Assembly: GCA_021781535.1 (NCBI GenBank)
Contig: JAJXWO010000005.1
Location: forward strand, 1-64,000
DNA length: 64,000 bases
Direction: 5' to 3'
Source of the DNA: Deltaproteobacteria bacterium
GTDB taxonomy: Bacteria > Desulfobacterota > Desulfuromonadia > Geobacterales > Pseudopelobacteraceae
Of the stretch, positions 36,961-46,313 are shown piece after piece. Positions within the stretch are counted from its first letter, which is position 1, and each line of letters begins with the position of its first letter. The notes below the pieces were generated by a model. That model saw nothing but the letters and a program-made list of their open reading frames with translations, did no database searches and was not told the DNA's origin. A program made the position numbers and the translations under genes.

Positions 36961-37938
36961 TTGATAGTAAAGAGCTGTTTGTTTTCTTTCCTGATACTTT
37001 CCTTGACCGCCTGTGCCGGAACCCGTGCGGTAGGTGACAAAAATTCATCCTCTGAATACGTGGAGGTCAGCAATCCCGCCCTCACCATGTCGCGTGACGC
37101 CCCTGCCACCATCTGGGTGCCGAAGAGCTCTGTTGACCATGGTCCACCCCGCGGGAGCGAGGCCATTAAAATGGCATATAAATCGGTACAGGGAAATCAG
37201 ACCGACGGTGCCTCTCCACAAACATCATCTTCACTGCCGGCGGGATCGCCTCAGGTTGCCAATACGGCCTCGCCGCTATCCGCTGATATGCGCAACCGGG
37301 TTGTCGTTTTTGGCACAGGTTCCGACCTCGTGACCATCCCCTTCAGGGAAAAACTCCGCGTCCTGCCACGTTCCCCTGTCCTGGCGATTGCCCCGGACAG
37401 TGCCGCAGATAAAATCCAGACACGTGACGAGCGCGCCGCATATGCAATAAAGGCGTGGCAAGATTCCGGTGCCCCCCTGTCGCTCTTTGTCTCGGCCCCG
37501 GACGGACTCGCCGCGGGAAGATACCTTTCGGCAGAAATATATGACGGTATGGGAGCGGGGTTGCTCAGCAGGGTTGAAGCGATTATTCCTCCGTATGATG
37601 CAAAAGACCCCGCCGGCCAAAACACGGCGCTTGGTTCAGCAGCGACGCTTCTTGCTGAAAGGGCTCGCGATGCGATCGCCCTGCTTCCCTGGTATGCCAA
37701 GATCGTGGCTGTTGAAGGAGACAAAATCTTTATCAACGCCGGTCACGAGGCGGGCATAAATATTGGGCAAAAGCTAAAAGTTTATCGGGGAGGGAGAGTC
37801 ATGCAAGGGCTCGGCTTTTCTCCGGAAGTGGTTGTAGGGACCGTAGAGGTAAACGGATTTGTTGGAGCGAATGGAGCGTCAGCGTTAATCAAGGGTGGGG
37901 CACAGGTGTATCTTACTGATATCGTTACTGTGCAATGA
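36961..37938 (+). CDS. Lipoprotein with FlgT-like C-terminal domain
   Basis: 325 residues using the TTG start at 36961, which has AAGGAGAG 4 nt upstream and opens a lipoprotein signal (SFLILSLTAC, Cys about 20). The longer frame from 36892 has no site. Residues about 245-325 (IVAVEGDKIFINAGHEAGINIGQKL ... VGTVEV) resemble the C-terminal domain of FlgT, an outer-membrane-associated flagellar protein, and related assembly factors. The N-terminal part is low-complexity. Function unknown; not a full FlgT, and no flagellar genes are nearby. Confidence 0.65.
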   Translation: MIVKSCLFSFLILSLTACAGTRAVGDKNSSSEYVEVSNPALTMSRDAPATIWVPKSSVDHGPPRGSEAIKMAYKSVQGNQTDGASPQTSSSLPAGSPQVANTASPLSADMRNRVVVFGTGSDLVTIPFREKLRVLPRSPVLAIAPDSAADKIQTRDERAAYAIKAWQDSGAPLSLFVSAPDGLAAGRYLSAEIYDGMGAGLLSRVEAIIPPYDAKDPAGQNTALGSAATLLAERARDAIALLPWYAKIVAVEGDKIFINAGHEAGINIGQKLKVYRGGRVMQGLGFSPEVVVGTVEVNGFVGANGASALIKGGAQVYLTDIVTVQ

Positions 37939-38087
37939 CGTACTGTGTGCGCTTCAGCAAACTGTCTGAATCCTAAAAGAAAGGAGGGGATTGACGATCA
38001 CCAATCTGCGTAATCCGTGTTGCAATCTGGGCTAGTTTAAAAATGTATCTTATTTTATTGCTATTAACTACATGAAGGAGACAGCCA

Positions 38088-39329
38088 ATGAAAAAAAGTA
38101 TATCCAGTTCCATTGTTGCAGCTCTGTTACTTTCCACACCACTCGTGGCTTTTGCAGAACCGGTCACCAGCAAATTCAACCTCTCCGTCGGCGGCTTTGT
38201 AAAGCTTGACTATGCCTACAACTCGGTTAATTTTGGACAGAACGGTGGCTTGACACCGGGAGGAGCCGGATCGATCGTCAAGAGTGACTCTGTCGCAGGA
38301 AAACAGGAACAATCCATTTTCACCGCCCGCCAGTCCCGACTATGGTTCAAGGCCTCCGGTCCTGATTTCATGGGCGCCAAGACGAGCTCGCTGATTGAGG
38401 CCGACTTCTACGGTGATGATTCTGCCGCAGCCGAGAGTCCCCAGCTGCGCATGCGCCTCGCCTACGGTGCTTTGGACTGGAAAAACACCCAGGTGCTCTT
38501 CGGCCAGAACTGGGATATTTTCGGACCCATGATCGCCTCCACGGTTGACTTCCGCTCCGGCGCCACTACCGGCGCCCCGAACAACCCGCGCGTCCCGCAG
38601 GTCCGCGTGACCCAGAAGGTCGATTTTAATGCCGACAACGCCCTTACGCTGGTAGTCGGCCTGCAGGACCCCAACCAGGATGCAAACAATAACACAACTA
38701 CTGTAGCCGCCACTGCTTATGGTGCTGCCGTCAATGCTGCCGGTCAGATCATGTTCAGTAGCAAGGTGCTGGGCGTATCCCCCGGTTACTTCGGCCTTCC
38801 GATGAAACCGCTGACCTTAGGCGTCTTTGGTCTGTATGGAAATTCAAAACTTAGTGCAACAAATAAAACCGTGGATTCCTACGGCGGCGGTGTCTATGCC
38901 TTCGTGCCGGTCTTGAGATCATCGGACGGCAAGAGCCGTGCCATGACCCTGTCGCTGGAAGGTCAGGCCTATGAGGCCGGGAATATGGCTTTTAATACGG
39001 CGACGGCTGGTACTTTTGTTGGTGCTAATACCGATCCCAACGCGGCTAAAGGATACGGCCTGGCGGCGCAGGCAATCTTTTACCCGACTCAGGAACTGGG
39101 TGTCACAGCCGGTTATGGCAGGAAAGGTGCTGTTTCCTATTCTGACTATGGCAATGATTTTCAGAAATCTAACTCGGAATTCTATGTCAACACTTCATAT
39201 GACCTGAACGCAGCTGTCAGGGTAATGGCTGAGTACCAGAACGTGGAAACACAGTACGGACATGTGACTGCGGGTAATGATAAAGGTATTGCCAACATCT
39301 TCCGTCTTGCCGCCTTCTACTTCTTCTAA
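38088..39329 (+). CDS. Outer-membrane beta-barrel (porin-like) protein
   Basis: 413 residues. Signal peptide to about residue 23 (LVAFA/EP), then alternating amphipathic strands, many aromatic residues and a C-terminal phenylalanine (AAFYFF), the BAM recognition signature of outer-membrane barrels. SRLWFKASGP near residue 80 and the NWDIFGPM segment are seen in porin families of Geobacter-like bacteria. A strong ribosome site (GAAGGAG) precedes it. Substrate unknown. Ends in an intrinsic terminator, so it is probably a single-gene unit. Confidence 0.8.
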   Translation: MKKSISSSIVAALLLSTPLVAFAEPVTSKFNLSVGGFVKLDYAYNSVNFGQNGGLTPGGAGSIVKSDSVAGKQEQSIFTARQSRLWFKASGPDFMGAKTSSLIEADFYGDDSAAAESPQLRMRLAYGALDWKNTQVLFGQNWDIFGPMIASTVDFRSGATTGAPNNPRVPQVRVTQKVDFNADNALTLVVGLQDPNQDANNNTTTVAATAYGAAVNAAGQIMFSSKVLGVSPGYFGLPMKPLTLGVFGLYGNSKLSATNKTVDSYGGGVYAFVPVLRSSDGKSRAMTLSLEGQAYEAGNMAFNTATAGTFVGANTDPNAAKGYGLAAQAIFYPTQELGVTAGYGRKGAVSYSDYGNDFQKSNSEFYVNTSYDLNAAVRVMAEYQNVETQYGHVTAGNDKGIANIFRLAAFYFF

Positions 39330-39366
39330 GAACGCCCGTTTATTCAAGGGTTACCGCAAGTGCTGA

Positions 39367-39403
39367 CATGGCGGGGAGTTGTTAAACTCCCCGCCATGTT
39401 TTT
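39367..39403 (+). terminator. Intrinsic terminator after the first barrel-protein gene
   Basis: Perfect stem 39367-39380 with 39385-39398 (CATGGCGGGGAGTT arm), 4-nt loop, followed by five T. Confidence 0.93.
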
Positions 39404-39509
39404 AGCAATTTCTATTTTTAAATCTTCAGGACAGTGTCCTTCCCCCTTTCATCTATAGGTGCTTCAGCATCTCTCTGTTTCAAACTTCCATAATCTCTAT
39501 AAACGGTAA

Positions 39510-39766
39510 TTAACCGCCGATAAATCGGATGCATGCCGATAAACCAAAAACGGCTGTTCAATAACACAGAGCCACAGAGAACACAGAGAAATCAGAGGCT
39601 TAAAACCAAAATAAGATATTCCTTTTGGGTGAATCAAAAAAAACATTTTTGAGCTTATAACGCTTGGATTTTACTCTGTGTTCTCTGTGCCCTCTGTGTT
39701 TCAAATGCTTTTTTATGGGATTATTTTCCTTGAGCCTTTGATTTATCGGTGTCAATCGGCGGTTAA
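39510..39766 (+). repeat. Nested inverted-repeat element
   Basis: Outer arms: TTAACCGCCGAT ... CCGATAAA at 39510-39543 and its inverted copy at 39742-39766. Inner arms: the CACAGAG-family arm at 39563-39590 (also found at 27709) and its inverted copy at 39671-39701. The core is AT-rich. This is a palindrome inside a palindrome, as if one mobile repeat had entered another or both form one long hairpin. No coding capacity. Confidence 0.75.
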
Positions 39767-39890
39767 CTTTTTTCAGGTTTATCGTGCTCACCGGAAAAAA
39801 AGTTGAAGGAAGGCTCTGTGTCGTTTTGGTTACAACTTAGAAACAAGTAGGAAAATAATAAGTTATCGTCATTTTTACGTGTATTTTGCG

Positions 39891-39918
39891 TTGACATACG
39901 TTTTAGTTGTTATATATT
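39891..39918 (+). promoter_or_regulatory. Probable sigma-70 promoter of the second barrel protein
   Basis: TTGACA (39891-39896), 16-nt spacer, TATATT (39913-39918). The start codon is about 190 nt downstream, so the transcript has an unusually long leader. Confidence 0.6.
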
Positions 39919-40112
39919 CTCCCCCGTCCAAATAGAACGAAAACAGAAACAAACGAAACAAAATTCAGCTACCCAATTTATAGATCCTGATATCCACGCA
40001 GATGCTAATGATTAAATTGATATGAAAGGTGGTGAGTAACGGCTTCACATAAAAGGTGAAAGTACGCTAACTGCAGTTATTTTAGGTAATTATAAAAAAT
40101 GGAGGAACACAG

Positions 40113-41483
40113 ATGAATTTCAAAAAGACAGTAGCAATCGTAACGGCAGCCGGTGCCATGGCCGCGATATCCGTACCGGCAATGGCATTGGAAAACGAGT
40201 TCCACGGGATGTATCGTGCCTTTGGTTTCATGACAAACGGATTCTCTGGTGATAGCAAGTTCAATCTTGCCGCTGATTCCGCTACTGACAAATTCGTGGA
40301 GCAGCGTGCCCGACTGATGTACATTGCCAAGGCCAATGACGACCTGAAACTGGTAACCCACTTCGAACTGGATACTAAATTCGGTGGTTCTTCATCGACC
40401 AAGTATCCCATCGGTGATGGAGGTGGTCTGGACGCCGACCGTATTTCGCTTGAAACCAAGAACGTCTATCTTGATTTCAAGATTCCCTCCACCCCGGTTC
40501 GTGCAATGGTTGGTATTCAGCCGTTTAATGATGCTTTCCAGGGTACTTTCGGCCTCTTTGATGCGACCGGCGCGGTTTTTACCGGCAAAGCCGGTGACCT
40601 TACCGCAACCTATGGTTATTTTACCGTTGGTAACAGCAATACTTCTTTTGACTACAAAGCAACTCCAAATGGGATTGCCGATACCGGCACGAACTTTCCC
40701 AGTAACAAAGGCAGTCAAGACCTGAATGTTATTGACCTCAAGTACGCCGTTAACAAGAATCTGACCGTCGGTACAAGCTATTACATGCAGTTGGATAAAG
40801 TGGGCACTACAAATGTGACGGTCGCTAAAAACACGGTTGGCCTGAACGCAGCTACCAAAGTTGGTCCTCTCGACCTGGCCGCATCATTTGGATTGCAGTT
40901 TGGGAAATCTGGTGTTACGACGTTGACCAATACCGGAACAACTGCATTTGGTGGATCAGTTGTTGGCAAGATTGCCGCCGGACCGGGCAAAATTGATGTG
41001 TCTGCTCTGTATCTATCCGGCGATAAGGATGCTGCCGGTTACAATCATGCGTGGCAGTCAATCGGTACGGGAGTCAACTATTTCAATGCTGCCAATATGT
41101 GGCTGCTCGTCAGAAACGGGGCCGAAATAAACACAGCCACCCAAATTGGTGGTTCGTCCGATATCACCAGGGGCGGCCACGGTCTCATGGGCGTCTTTGC
41201 CGGTTATGAAGGTACTGCCGGAAAAGTGTTTTACAATGCCAATGTTGGCTATGCCAGGGTTGCCGAGAAACAAACAGCTTACAGTTCTTCCATCGGAACG
41301 GAGCTGAACGCTACTGTTGGCTACAAACTGTATGACAACATGTCCGCCAGCTTCACCGGTGCTTATGCCATCCTGGGTGACGGGTATGGCAAGGAAAATG
41401 TCATGCTTCTGAATGGCGCAACAGTTGGAAAGTCATACGATAACCCATTCATGACCAACATCGCACTTAACTACGCTTTCTAA
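40113..41483 (+). CDS. Outer-membrane beta-barrel (porin-like) protein
   Basis: 456 residues. Signal peptide to about residue 25 (PAMA/LENEF), then repeated beta-strand pattern with Gly/Tyr/Phe girdles and a terminal phenylalanine (NIALNYAF). MYRAFGFMTNGF and EQRARLMYIAKANDDLKLVTHFE near the start are typical of Geobacter barrel proteins in which strands begin immediately after the signal. GGAGG lies 8 nt upstream. Substrate unknown. It stands alone between a strong promoter with a long leader and a strong terminator, which suggests high and regulated expression. Confidence 0.8.
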   Translation: MNFKKTVAIVTAAGAMAAISVPAMALENEFHGMYRAFGFMTNGFSGDSKFNLAADSATDKFVEQRARLMYIAKANDDLKLVTHFELDTKFGGSSSTKYPIGDGGGLDADRISLETKNVYLDFKIPSTPVRAMVGIQPFNDAFQGTFGLFDATGAVFTGKAGDLTATYGYFTVGNSNTSFDYKATPNGIADTGTNFPSNKGSQDLNVIDLKYAVNKNLTVGTSYYMQLDKVGTTNVTVAKNTVGLNAATKVGPLDLAASFGLQFGKSGVTTLTNTGTTAFGGSVVGKIAAGPGKIDVSALYLSGDKDAAGYNHAWQSIGTGVNYFNAANMWLLVRNGAEINTATQIGGSSDITRGGHGLMGVFAGYEGTAGKVFYNANVGYARVAEKQTAYSSSIGTELNATVGYKLYDNMSASFTGAYAILGDGYGKENVMLLNGATVGKSYDNPFMTNIALNYAF

Positions 41484-41507
41484 TTAACGCGTCACCTCAT
41501 GTCTTGA

Positions 41508-41535
41508 AGGGCGGGAGCGATCCCGCCCTTTTTTT
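41508..41535 (+). terminator. Intrinsic terminator after the second barrel-protein gene
   Basis: Stem GGGCGGGA / TCCCGCCC with a GCGA loop (41509-41528) and seven T. Almost the same hairpin occurs at 43091-43120. Confidence 0.95.
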
Positions 41536-41591
41536 GACCTGTAGACAAAATCGTGTAATAATCCCCTGACTGAAATCAGAGCGGAGGAAAA

Positions 41592-43064
41592 ATGAAAAAA
41601 ATAATTATCCTGTTGACCATGTTGTTGATCCCGTTTAGCGCCGTTTCCTCTTTTGCTTCCCAGATGCGGGTGTATGTTGCGGGCATGAACGCTACAGGGG
41701 TGCAGAACCGCGACGATATGCAACGTACCCTGCAAACGTTGCTGGCATCACGTCTCAACAGTGACAAGATCATAGCCGTGGGGAGTGCAGGTGAAGCAGA
41801 TATCGTCGTGGACGGCACGTACGTTTCCATCGGCAAAATATTCAGTCTTGATGCCAGCGCCAAAACCGCAGCCGGCAAAATAGTTACCCGGGCCTTTGTG
41901 CAGGGAGAATCACAAGATGAGCTTATCCCTGCCATAGGCAAACTGGCCGAAAAGCTTTCAGCCGGGCTGATCAAGATGAATCCTGCCGGTCAGCCGGTTG
42001 CCGCGACACAACCGCGGCTTGCAACGATCCCGCCGGTTGGTGTCGGATCAGTTTCCGGGAGTGATTTTATCAAGCCAAAGGCGCAGGTGACAAACACGGC
42101 AGCCGGCTGGCTGAGCAAGCGTCTGGCCGGTGCGGCAAACCTCATGGCGGTCGGAAAACTGCTTTCCGACGGACGTCGTGAAATATTTCTGGCGGGAGAT
42201 CGCCGTATTGCCTACTACCGCCAGGGTAGCGACATGACGCTGGTATCGGAGGTTGAGCTCGAAAGCGGCTATAAAATCATTGCCCTTGATACCATGGAGG
42301 GAAACAGCGACAGCGTTGATATTTACGTCACCATTGTCCGGGCCGGCGAACTGGCCTCACAGGTGTGGCAGATCAAAGCGGACAAGCTCGTACGGGTGGC
42401 GGCTGACCTGCCCTACTACTTCCGTGCTGTCAACGTGGCTGGCGGGCCTAAAAAACTCTATGCCCAGGCCATGGGGCGCGACGCCGATTATTATGGCGAT
42501 GTCGCCGAGGCAACCCGTAACGGCTCTGTAATAACCTTGAAAAACCCGCTCAAAATGCCCCGTTACGGCACAATTTACACCTTTAACCAGTTTCATGATC
42601 ATGACGGCAAAACCTTAACGGTGGTCATCAACCCTGACGGCTATCTGGTCGTCTATGATGAGGAGTTGAAGGAACTCTGGCGCAGTAATGACAAATTCGG
42701 TGGTTCGGAACTGTATTTCCAGAGAGAAGATGACGCCAATTTCCGGGTGACCGGCGACAAGTATCGCTGGATCTTTATGAATCAATGCATCCAGGTCACA
42801 TCCACGGGAGAAATTCTGATTGGTAAAAACGAAGGATTCTGGGTGCTGGGCAATGCCCGTTCCTACAAACGCGGCGCCGTCTATTGCCTGCTCTGGAACG
42901 GCTCAAGTCTGGATGAAAAATGGCGCACGCAGGAAACCCAGAATTATATGCCCGATTACTACTACGACGAGGCGCGTAACGAACTGCTGCTCCTGCAGAC
43001 CGTGCAACGGCCCGGAATAACCACGAACGGAGCCTCATCTCTTTCGATCAGAAAAGTTGAGTAA
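41592..43064 (+). CDS. Exported protein with TolB-N-like and beta-propeller-like regions
   Basis: 490 residues. Signal peptide to about residue 23. Residues about 24-130 resemble the small alpha/beta domain seen at the N-terminus of TolB and related envelope proteins (repeated pattern RVYVAGMNATG ... ADIVVDGTYVSIG). Residues about 165-490 form a beta-rich, repeat-like region with FG-GAP/VCBS-like strands (DGRREIFLAGDRRIAYYR, LNPDGYLVVYDEELKELWRS-like units). Conserved family in Geobacter-type bacteria, function unknown. GGAGG ribosome site. It stands alone and ends with an intrinsic terminator. Confidence 0.6.
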   Translation: MKKIIILLTMLLIPFSAVSSFASQMRVYVAGMNATGVQNRDDMQRTLQTLLASRLNSDKIIAVGSAGEADIVVDGTYVSIGKIFSLDASAKTAAGKIVTRAFVQGESQDELIPAIGKLAEKLSAGLIKMNPAGQPVAATQPRLATIPPVGVGSVSGSDFIKPKAQVTNTAAGWLSKRLAGAANLMAVGKLLSDGRREIFLAGDRRIAYYRQGSDMTLVSEVELESGYKIIALDTMEGNSDSVDIYVTIVRAGELASQVWQIKADKLVRVAADLPYYFRAVNVAGGPKKLYAQAMGRDADYYGDVAEATRNGSVITLKNPLKMPRYGTIYTFNQFHDHDGKTLTVVINPDGYLVVYDEELKELWRSNDKFGGSELYFQREDDANFRVTGDKYRWIFMNQCIQVTSTGEILIGKNEGFWVLGNARSYKRGAVYCLLWNGSSLDEKWRTQETQNYMPDYYYDEARNELLLLQTVQRPGITTNGASSLSIRKVE

Positions 43065-43090
43065 ATGAACTTGATAGTATGAATCTGAAG

Positions 43091-43120
43091 AAAAATGGCG
43101 GGAGCGATCCCGCCATTTTT
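43091..43120 (+). terminator. Intrinsic terminator
   Basis: Symmetrical stem AAAAATGGCGGGA / TCCCGCCATTTTT with a GCGA loop. The A/T flanks make it usable on either strand. Confidence 0.92.
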
Positions 43121-43335
43121 GCCTTTTCTTTGACGATTAGAGAGAGCTGTGCTACATTCTCGCGGCGCGAAATCCGGGAATTTATATGCGCTTACTGTGT
43201 CTGCCAGAGTTACGGAATCTGCGGGATAACATTATGCCAGTTAAATAAGCACGTTAGCTGCGTTACCCTCTGTCAGTAACTTGCAGAAAATAACTGCTCA
43301 CTCACAATGCGTCCACTGAAAAGAGCCTGATCCAC

Positions 43336-44118
43336 TTGAAACCACAAGCCAAAATAATTTGCATTGCCAATCAGAAAGGCGGCGTCGGTAAAACAACGAC
43401 TGCCGTCAATCTTGCCGCGTGTCTGGCTGCAGCGGAAAGGCCGACCCTGCTGATCGATATCGACCCGCAGGGCAATGCAACCAGCGGCGTCGGGGTGGAT
43501 AAATCCGTGCTCAAGCGCACCGTGTACGATGCATTGATCAATGAGGTTGACCCGGGTGGGCTGGTTGTCGATACCGGCCATCCTTTTCTGCATATCCTGC
43601 CTGCTAACTCTGATCTGGCCGGCGCCGAGCTGGAGTTGGCCGCAGAAATTGCACGCGAGCAGCGCCTCAAATTCGTTCTGTCATCGCTTGCAGAAAACTA
43701 TCATTACATCATTATTGATTGCCCTCCGTCACTGAACCTTCTGACTATTAATGCCATGACTGCCGCCAATTCGGTGCTGATACCGCTTCAGTGCGAATTT
43801 TATGCCATGGAGGGGTTTTCTCAAATTCTGCATACAATCAAGCTGATCCAGAAAATGTTAAACCCGTTGTTAAAAATTGAGGGCATCCTGTTGACTATGT
43901 ACGATGCCCGCAGCAACCTGGGAAAGGATGTGGCAGAGGAAATTCGCAGCCACTTTCCCGGTCAGGTGTTCGAGTCTGTTATCCCCCGCAATATTCGTCT
44001 TGCGGAGGCGCCCAGCCACGGTAAGCCGATCATTTATTATGATATTACATCGCGCGGAGCAGCCAGCTATCTCCAACTGGCCCGTGAGATTATCGAGAGG
44101 GAGAGAATGCATGGCTAG
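43336..44118 (+). CDS. parA: Chromosome partitioning ATPase ParA (Soj)
   Basis: 260 residues. Start is TTG at 43336; no ATG or GTG fits, because the conserved IICIANQKGGVGKTTTAVNLA begins at residue 7. Deviant Walker A KGGVGKTT (14-21), DIDPQGNATSG, and IIIDCPPSLNLLT (Walker B) are present. It makes dynamic ATP-dependent patterns on the nucleoid that move ParB-parS complexes. Overlaps parB by 8 nt. No parS site (TGTTTCACGTGAAACA-like) was seen in the window. Confidence 0.96.
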   Translation: MKPQAKIICIANQKGGVGKTTTAVNLAACLAAAERPTLLIDIDPQGNATSGVGVDKSVLKRTVYDALINEVDPGGLVVDTGHPFLHILPANSDLAGAELELAAEIAREQRLKFVLSSLAENYHYIIIDCPPSLNLLTINAMTAANSVLIPLQCEFYAMEGFSQILHTIKLIQKMLNPLLKIEGILLTMYDARSNLGKDVAEEIRSHFPGQVFESVIPRNIRLAEAPSHGKPIIYYDITSRGAASYLQLAREIIERERMHG

Positions 44119-44965
44119 AATCGGCGGCCTCGGCAAAGGCATGGCTGCACTGTTGCAAGTGACGGAAACGGTTGATGAGTCAAAAAACTATTTTGTTTGC
44201 CCGATCGAAAAGATCCGTCCCAACCGCAATCAGCCACGTAAACATTTTTCACCGGAGAAACTGGAAGAGCTGGCGGCATCAATCCGTGAAAAGGGAATTA
44301 TCCAGCCGTTGATCGTCACCAGAAAAGAGGATGGCTATGAGATCATTGCCGGCGAACGCCGCTGGCGGGCGGCTCAAAAGGCGGGGCTGCATGAAATTCC
44401 TGTCGTTATCCGTGATGCTACTCCCGACGCGGTTATGGAACTGGCTCTGATTGAGAATATTCAGAGACAGGATCTGAATGCCATAGAAGAAGCGTATGCC
44501 TATCGTTCACTCGTAGAGCAGTTCAGTATTTCCCAGGAAGATGTGGCGCGCAGAGTAGGCAAAAATCGTACAACAGTTACGAATGCGCTTCGGTTACTCA
44601 AGCTGCCGGATGAGATCCAGGGGGATATTGTTGAAGATCGGCTCAGTATGGGACATGCCCGTGCCTTGCTGGCACTTGAAAGCACTGATTTGATCGAAAA
44701 GGTGCGTCACGAGATACTCCGCCGCCAATTGAGCGTACGGGCGACAGAGGATCTGGTGCGCAGATTAAAAGTTAATCCTCACCCTGTTGCGACGAAGCGT
44801 ATGCAACAGCCGGACCTGTTGATGACGTCGCTGGAAGAGCAGCTTCAAAAACGGTTCCAGTCGCGGGTTGCGATACGTAAAGTCGGTTCAAAGGGCGGCA
44901 GGCTTGAAATCCATTTCAGTGATTCCGATGAATTAACCCGCATTATTGACCTGCTGGATGTATAG
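44111..44965 (+). CDS. parB: Chromosome partitioning protein ParB
   Basis: 284 residues from the ATG at 44111, which overlaps the end of parA; the frame extends further upstream but only inside parA. ParB/Srx domain with GERRWRAAQ (about 79-87, CTP-binding box II) and ALIENIQRQDLNAIEEA, a helix-turn-helix at about 138-160 (SQEDVARRVGKNRTTVTN), and a C-terminal dimerisation region. CTP-dependent clamp that loads at parS and spreads. The opening MARIGGLGKGMAALL is typical. Confidence 0.96.
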   Translation: MARIGGLGKGMAALLQVTETVDESKNYFVCPIEKIRPNRNQPRKHFSPEKLEELAASIREKGIIQPLIVTRKEDGYEIIAGERRWRAAQKAGLHEIPVVIRDATPDAVMELALIENIQRQDLNAIEEAYAYRSLVEQFSISQEDVARRVGKNRTTVTNALRLLKLPDEIQGDIVEDRLSMGHARALLALESTDLIEKVRHEILRRQLSVRATEDLVRRLKVNPHPVATKRMQQPDLLMTSLEEQLQKRFQSRVAIRKVGSKGGRLEIHFSDSDELTRIIDLLDV

Positions 44966-45279
44966 GTCCCGAAGACAAACCTGTAACGGAATTCAAAGAG
45001 CGGAAAGAGAAATAATCAAAGAGAAGTCTGAACACGCCGTTCATTAATTCAGTAAATCTTTCAGCTGCTGCTGCGCGACATAACTATCTGATTTACTATT
45101 TTATTTAGCTGTGTGCCTCTGTGTCTACCGAAATAAATACTTAATTTAAAAATAAATATATAGTCATCGTGTGAGCAATTTTCTTGACATTTGTCTGATT
45201 GTCGTGATAGCTAACCTCTGTTTTGCACCCATCTCTGGGATACAGTATACAACTCAGCATGCCTGGCAAGGGGTAGTAC
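44966..45279 (+). other. Gap between parB and the ATP synthase cluster
   Basis: 314 bp. It contains a single arm of the CACAGAG repeat family (CTGTGTGCCTCTGTGTCT, 45109-45126) and a TTGACA-like -35 (45184-45189) that may be part of the atp promoter. No gene was recognised. Confidence 0.6.
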
Positions 45280-45705
45280 GTGATAGAATTAAATGTGTCA
45301 TTCGTAATCCAGTTGATCAATTTCGGCATCCTCGTTTACATTCTCAACACATTTCTTTATAAACCGATCCGCAAGGTGTTGGCGGACCGCCGTAACGTAA
45401 TCGATTCGGCCCGCGAGAAGACTGTTTCCGTCGATGCTGAAGTGCAGAGCAAGATGACTCAGTATGAAGCTCGTTTGCATGCGGCCAAAGCTGAAGCGGG
45501 CATTCGTCGTGCCGAGGCGCTGAAGCTTGCTCAGGTTGAGGAGACCGCAGTGCTTGAAAAAGCTCGCAAGCAGGCTTCCGATTCATTGGCTTCGATCCGG
45601 CAGAAGGTTGCCAAGGAAGCCGGCGAAGCACGAGAGCTTCTGAAAAAGCAGGCTGAGGTTCTGTCCGGTGATATCTGCGAGAAAATTCTCGGGAGGAACC
45701 TGTAG
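45280..45705 (+). CDS. atpF: F1Fo ATP synthase subunit b'
   Basis: 141 residues, GTG start with AAGGGG upstream. One N-terminal membrane helix (about 5-25: VSFVIQLINFGILVYILN) and a long charged helix, the layout of the b/b' stator stalk. Followed by a second b-type subunit; the pair forms a heterodimeric stalk in bacteria such as Geobacter. Start of the cluster b'-b-delta-alpha-gamma-beta-epsilon. Confidence 0.9.
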   Translation: MIELNVSFVIQLINFGILVYILNTFLYKPIRKVLADRRNVIDSAREKTVSVDAEVQSKMTQYEARLHAAKAEAGIRRAEALKLAQVEETAVLEKARKQASDSLASIRQKVAKEAGEARELLKKQAEVLSGDICEKILGRNL

Positions 45706-45707
45706 TT

Positions 45708-46313
45708 ATGAGTATGGTATCCGATCGCTCCAAAAAAATTATAATCACGCTGGCATACATCTCTGCCGTTGTTCTCCTCGCTTCTACCGGTTTCGCTTCC
45801 GAAGGCGGCGCCCATCATCCGGACAGTGGCGCACAGATGAAGGATTTCGGCTGGCGAGTGCTCAACTTTGCTGTTCTGGTCGCCATTTTAGTCTGGGCGC
45901 TCAAAAAAGCTGATGTCAAAGGGTCACTGGCCGCTCGTCAGGCTGGTATTGAAAAGAGTCTGAAAGATGCTGAAGCCGCTCGCGATGCAGCCGAAGCAAA
46001 GTTGCGCGAATACGGCGTCAAGCTTGATCAGGCTTCGAAAGAAATCGATGAGCTTCATGCGGCGATTATTCGTGAAGGCGAGCTGGAAAAGAGTCGTATT
46101 ATTGCAGAAGCAAATGTTGCAGCAGAAAAAATAGTTGCCCAGGCTGCATTGTCTGCTGAGCAGGAAACGGTAAAAGCTCGCAATGAACTGCGTGCCGAAG
46201 CGGCTAGGCTTGCAGTGGAGATCGCAACCGGCAAGCTGACCGGTGCAGTCCAAAAGAATGACCACGACCGATTTGTCGGCGAATATCTTGACAAGGTGGT
46301 ACAGATCCAGTGA
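45708..46313 (+). CDS. atpF: F1Fo ATP synthase subunit b
   Basis: 201 residues. Two hydrophobic segments: about 10-30 (IIITLAYISAVVLLASTGFA, signal-like) and about 47-65 (WRVLNFAVLVAILVWALKKA), then a long charged helix. The extra N-terminal hydrophobic segment with an A/SEG-like cleavage site suggests a cleaved signal, as known for some deltaproteobacterial and plant-type b subunits; this is inference. Two nt after atpF' and 4-nt overlap with atpH. Confidence 0.92.
   Translation: MSMVSDRSKKIIITLAYISAVVLLASTGFASEGGAHHPDSGAQMKDFGWRVLNFAVLVAILVWALKKADVKGSLAARQAGIEKSLKDAEAARDAAEAKLREYGVKLDQASKEIDELHAAIIREGELEKSRIIAEANVAAEKIVAQAALSAEQETVKARNELRAEAARLAVEIATGKLTGAVQKNDHDRFVGEYLDKVVQIQ

Larger units (their letters stand above)
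39404..40112 (+). other. Gene-free interval, repeat and leader
   Basis: About 700 bp without a supported gene. It holds a nested inverted-repeat element (39510-39766), a sigma-70-type promoter (39891-39918) and a roughly 185-nt leader for the next gene. The leader contains a small hairpin candidate near 40043-40068. A 63-residue ORF on the minus strand here is made of repeat sequence and is not called. Confidence 0.7.

Noticed and set aside
39600..39791. 63-codon minus-strand ORF
   Set aside because: Encoded by the nested repeat element; its translation is the repeat pattern, not a conserved protein.
43065..45279. parS or replication-origin-like site near parAB
   Set aside because: No TGTTTCACGTGAAACA-like 16-mer and no DnaA-box cluster was found by eye; absence noted only.
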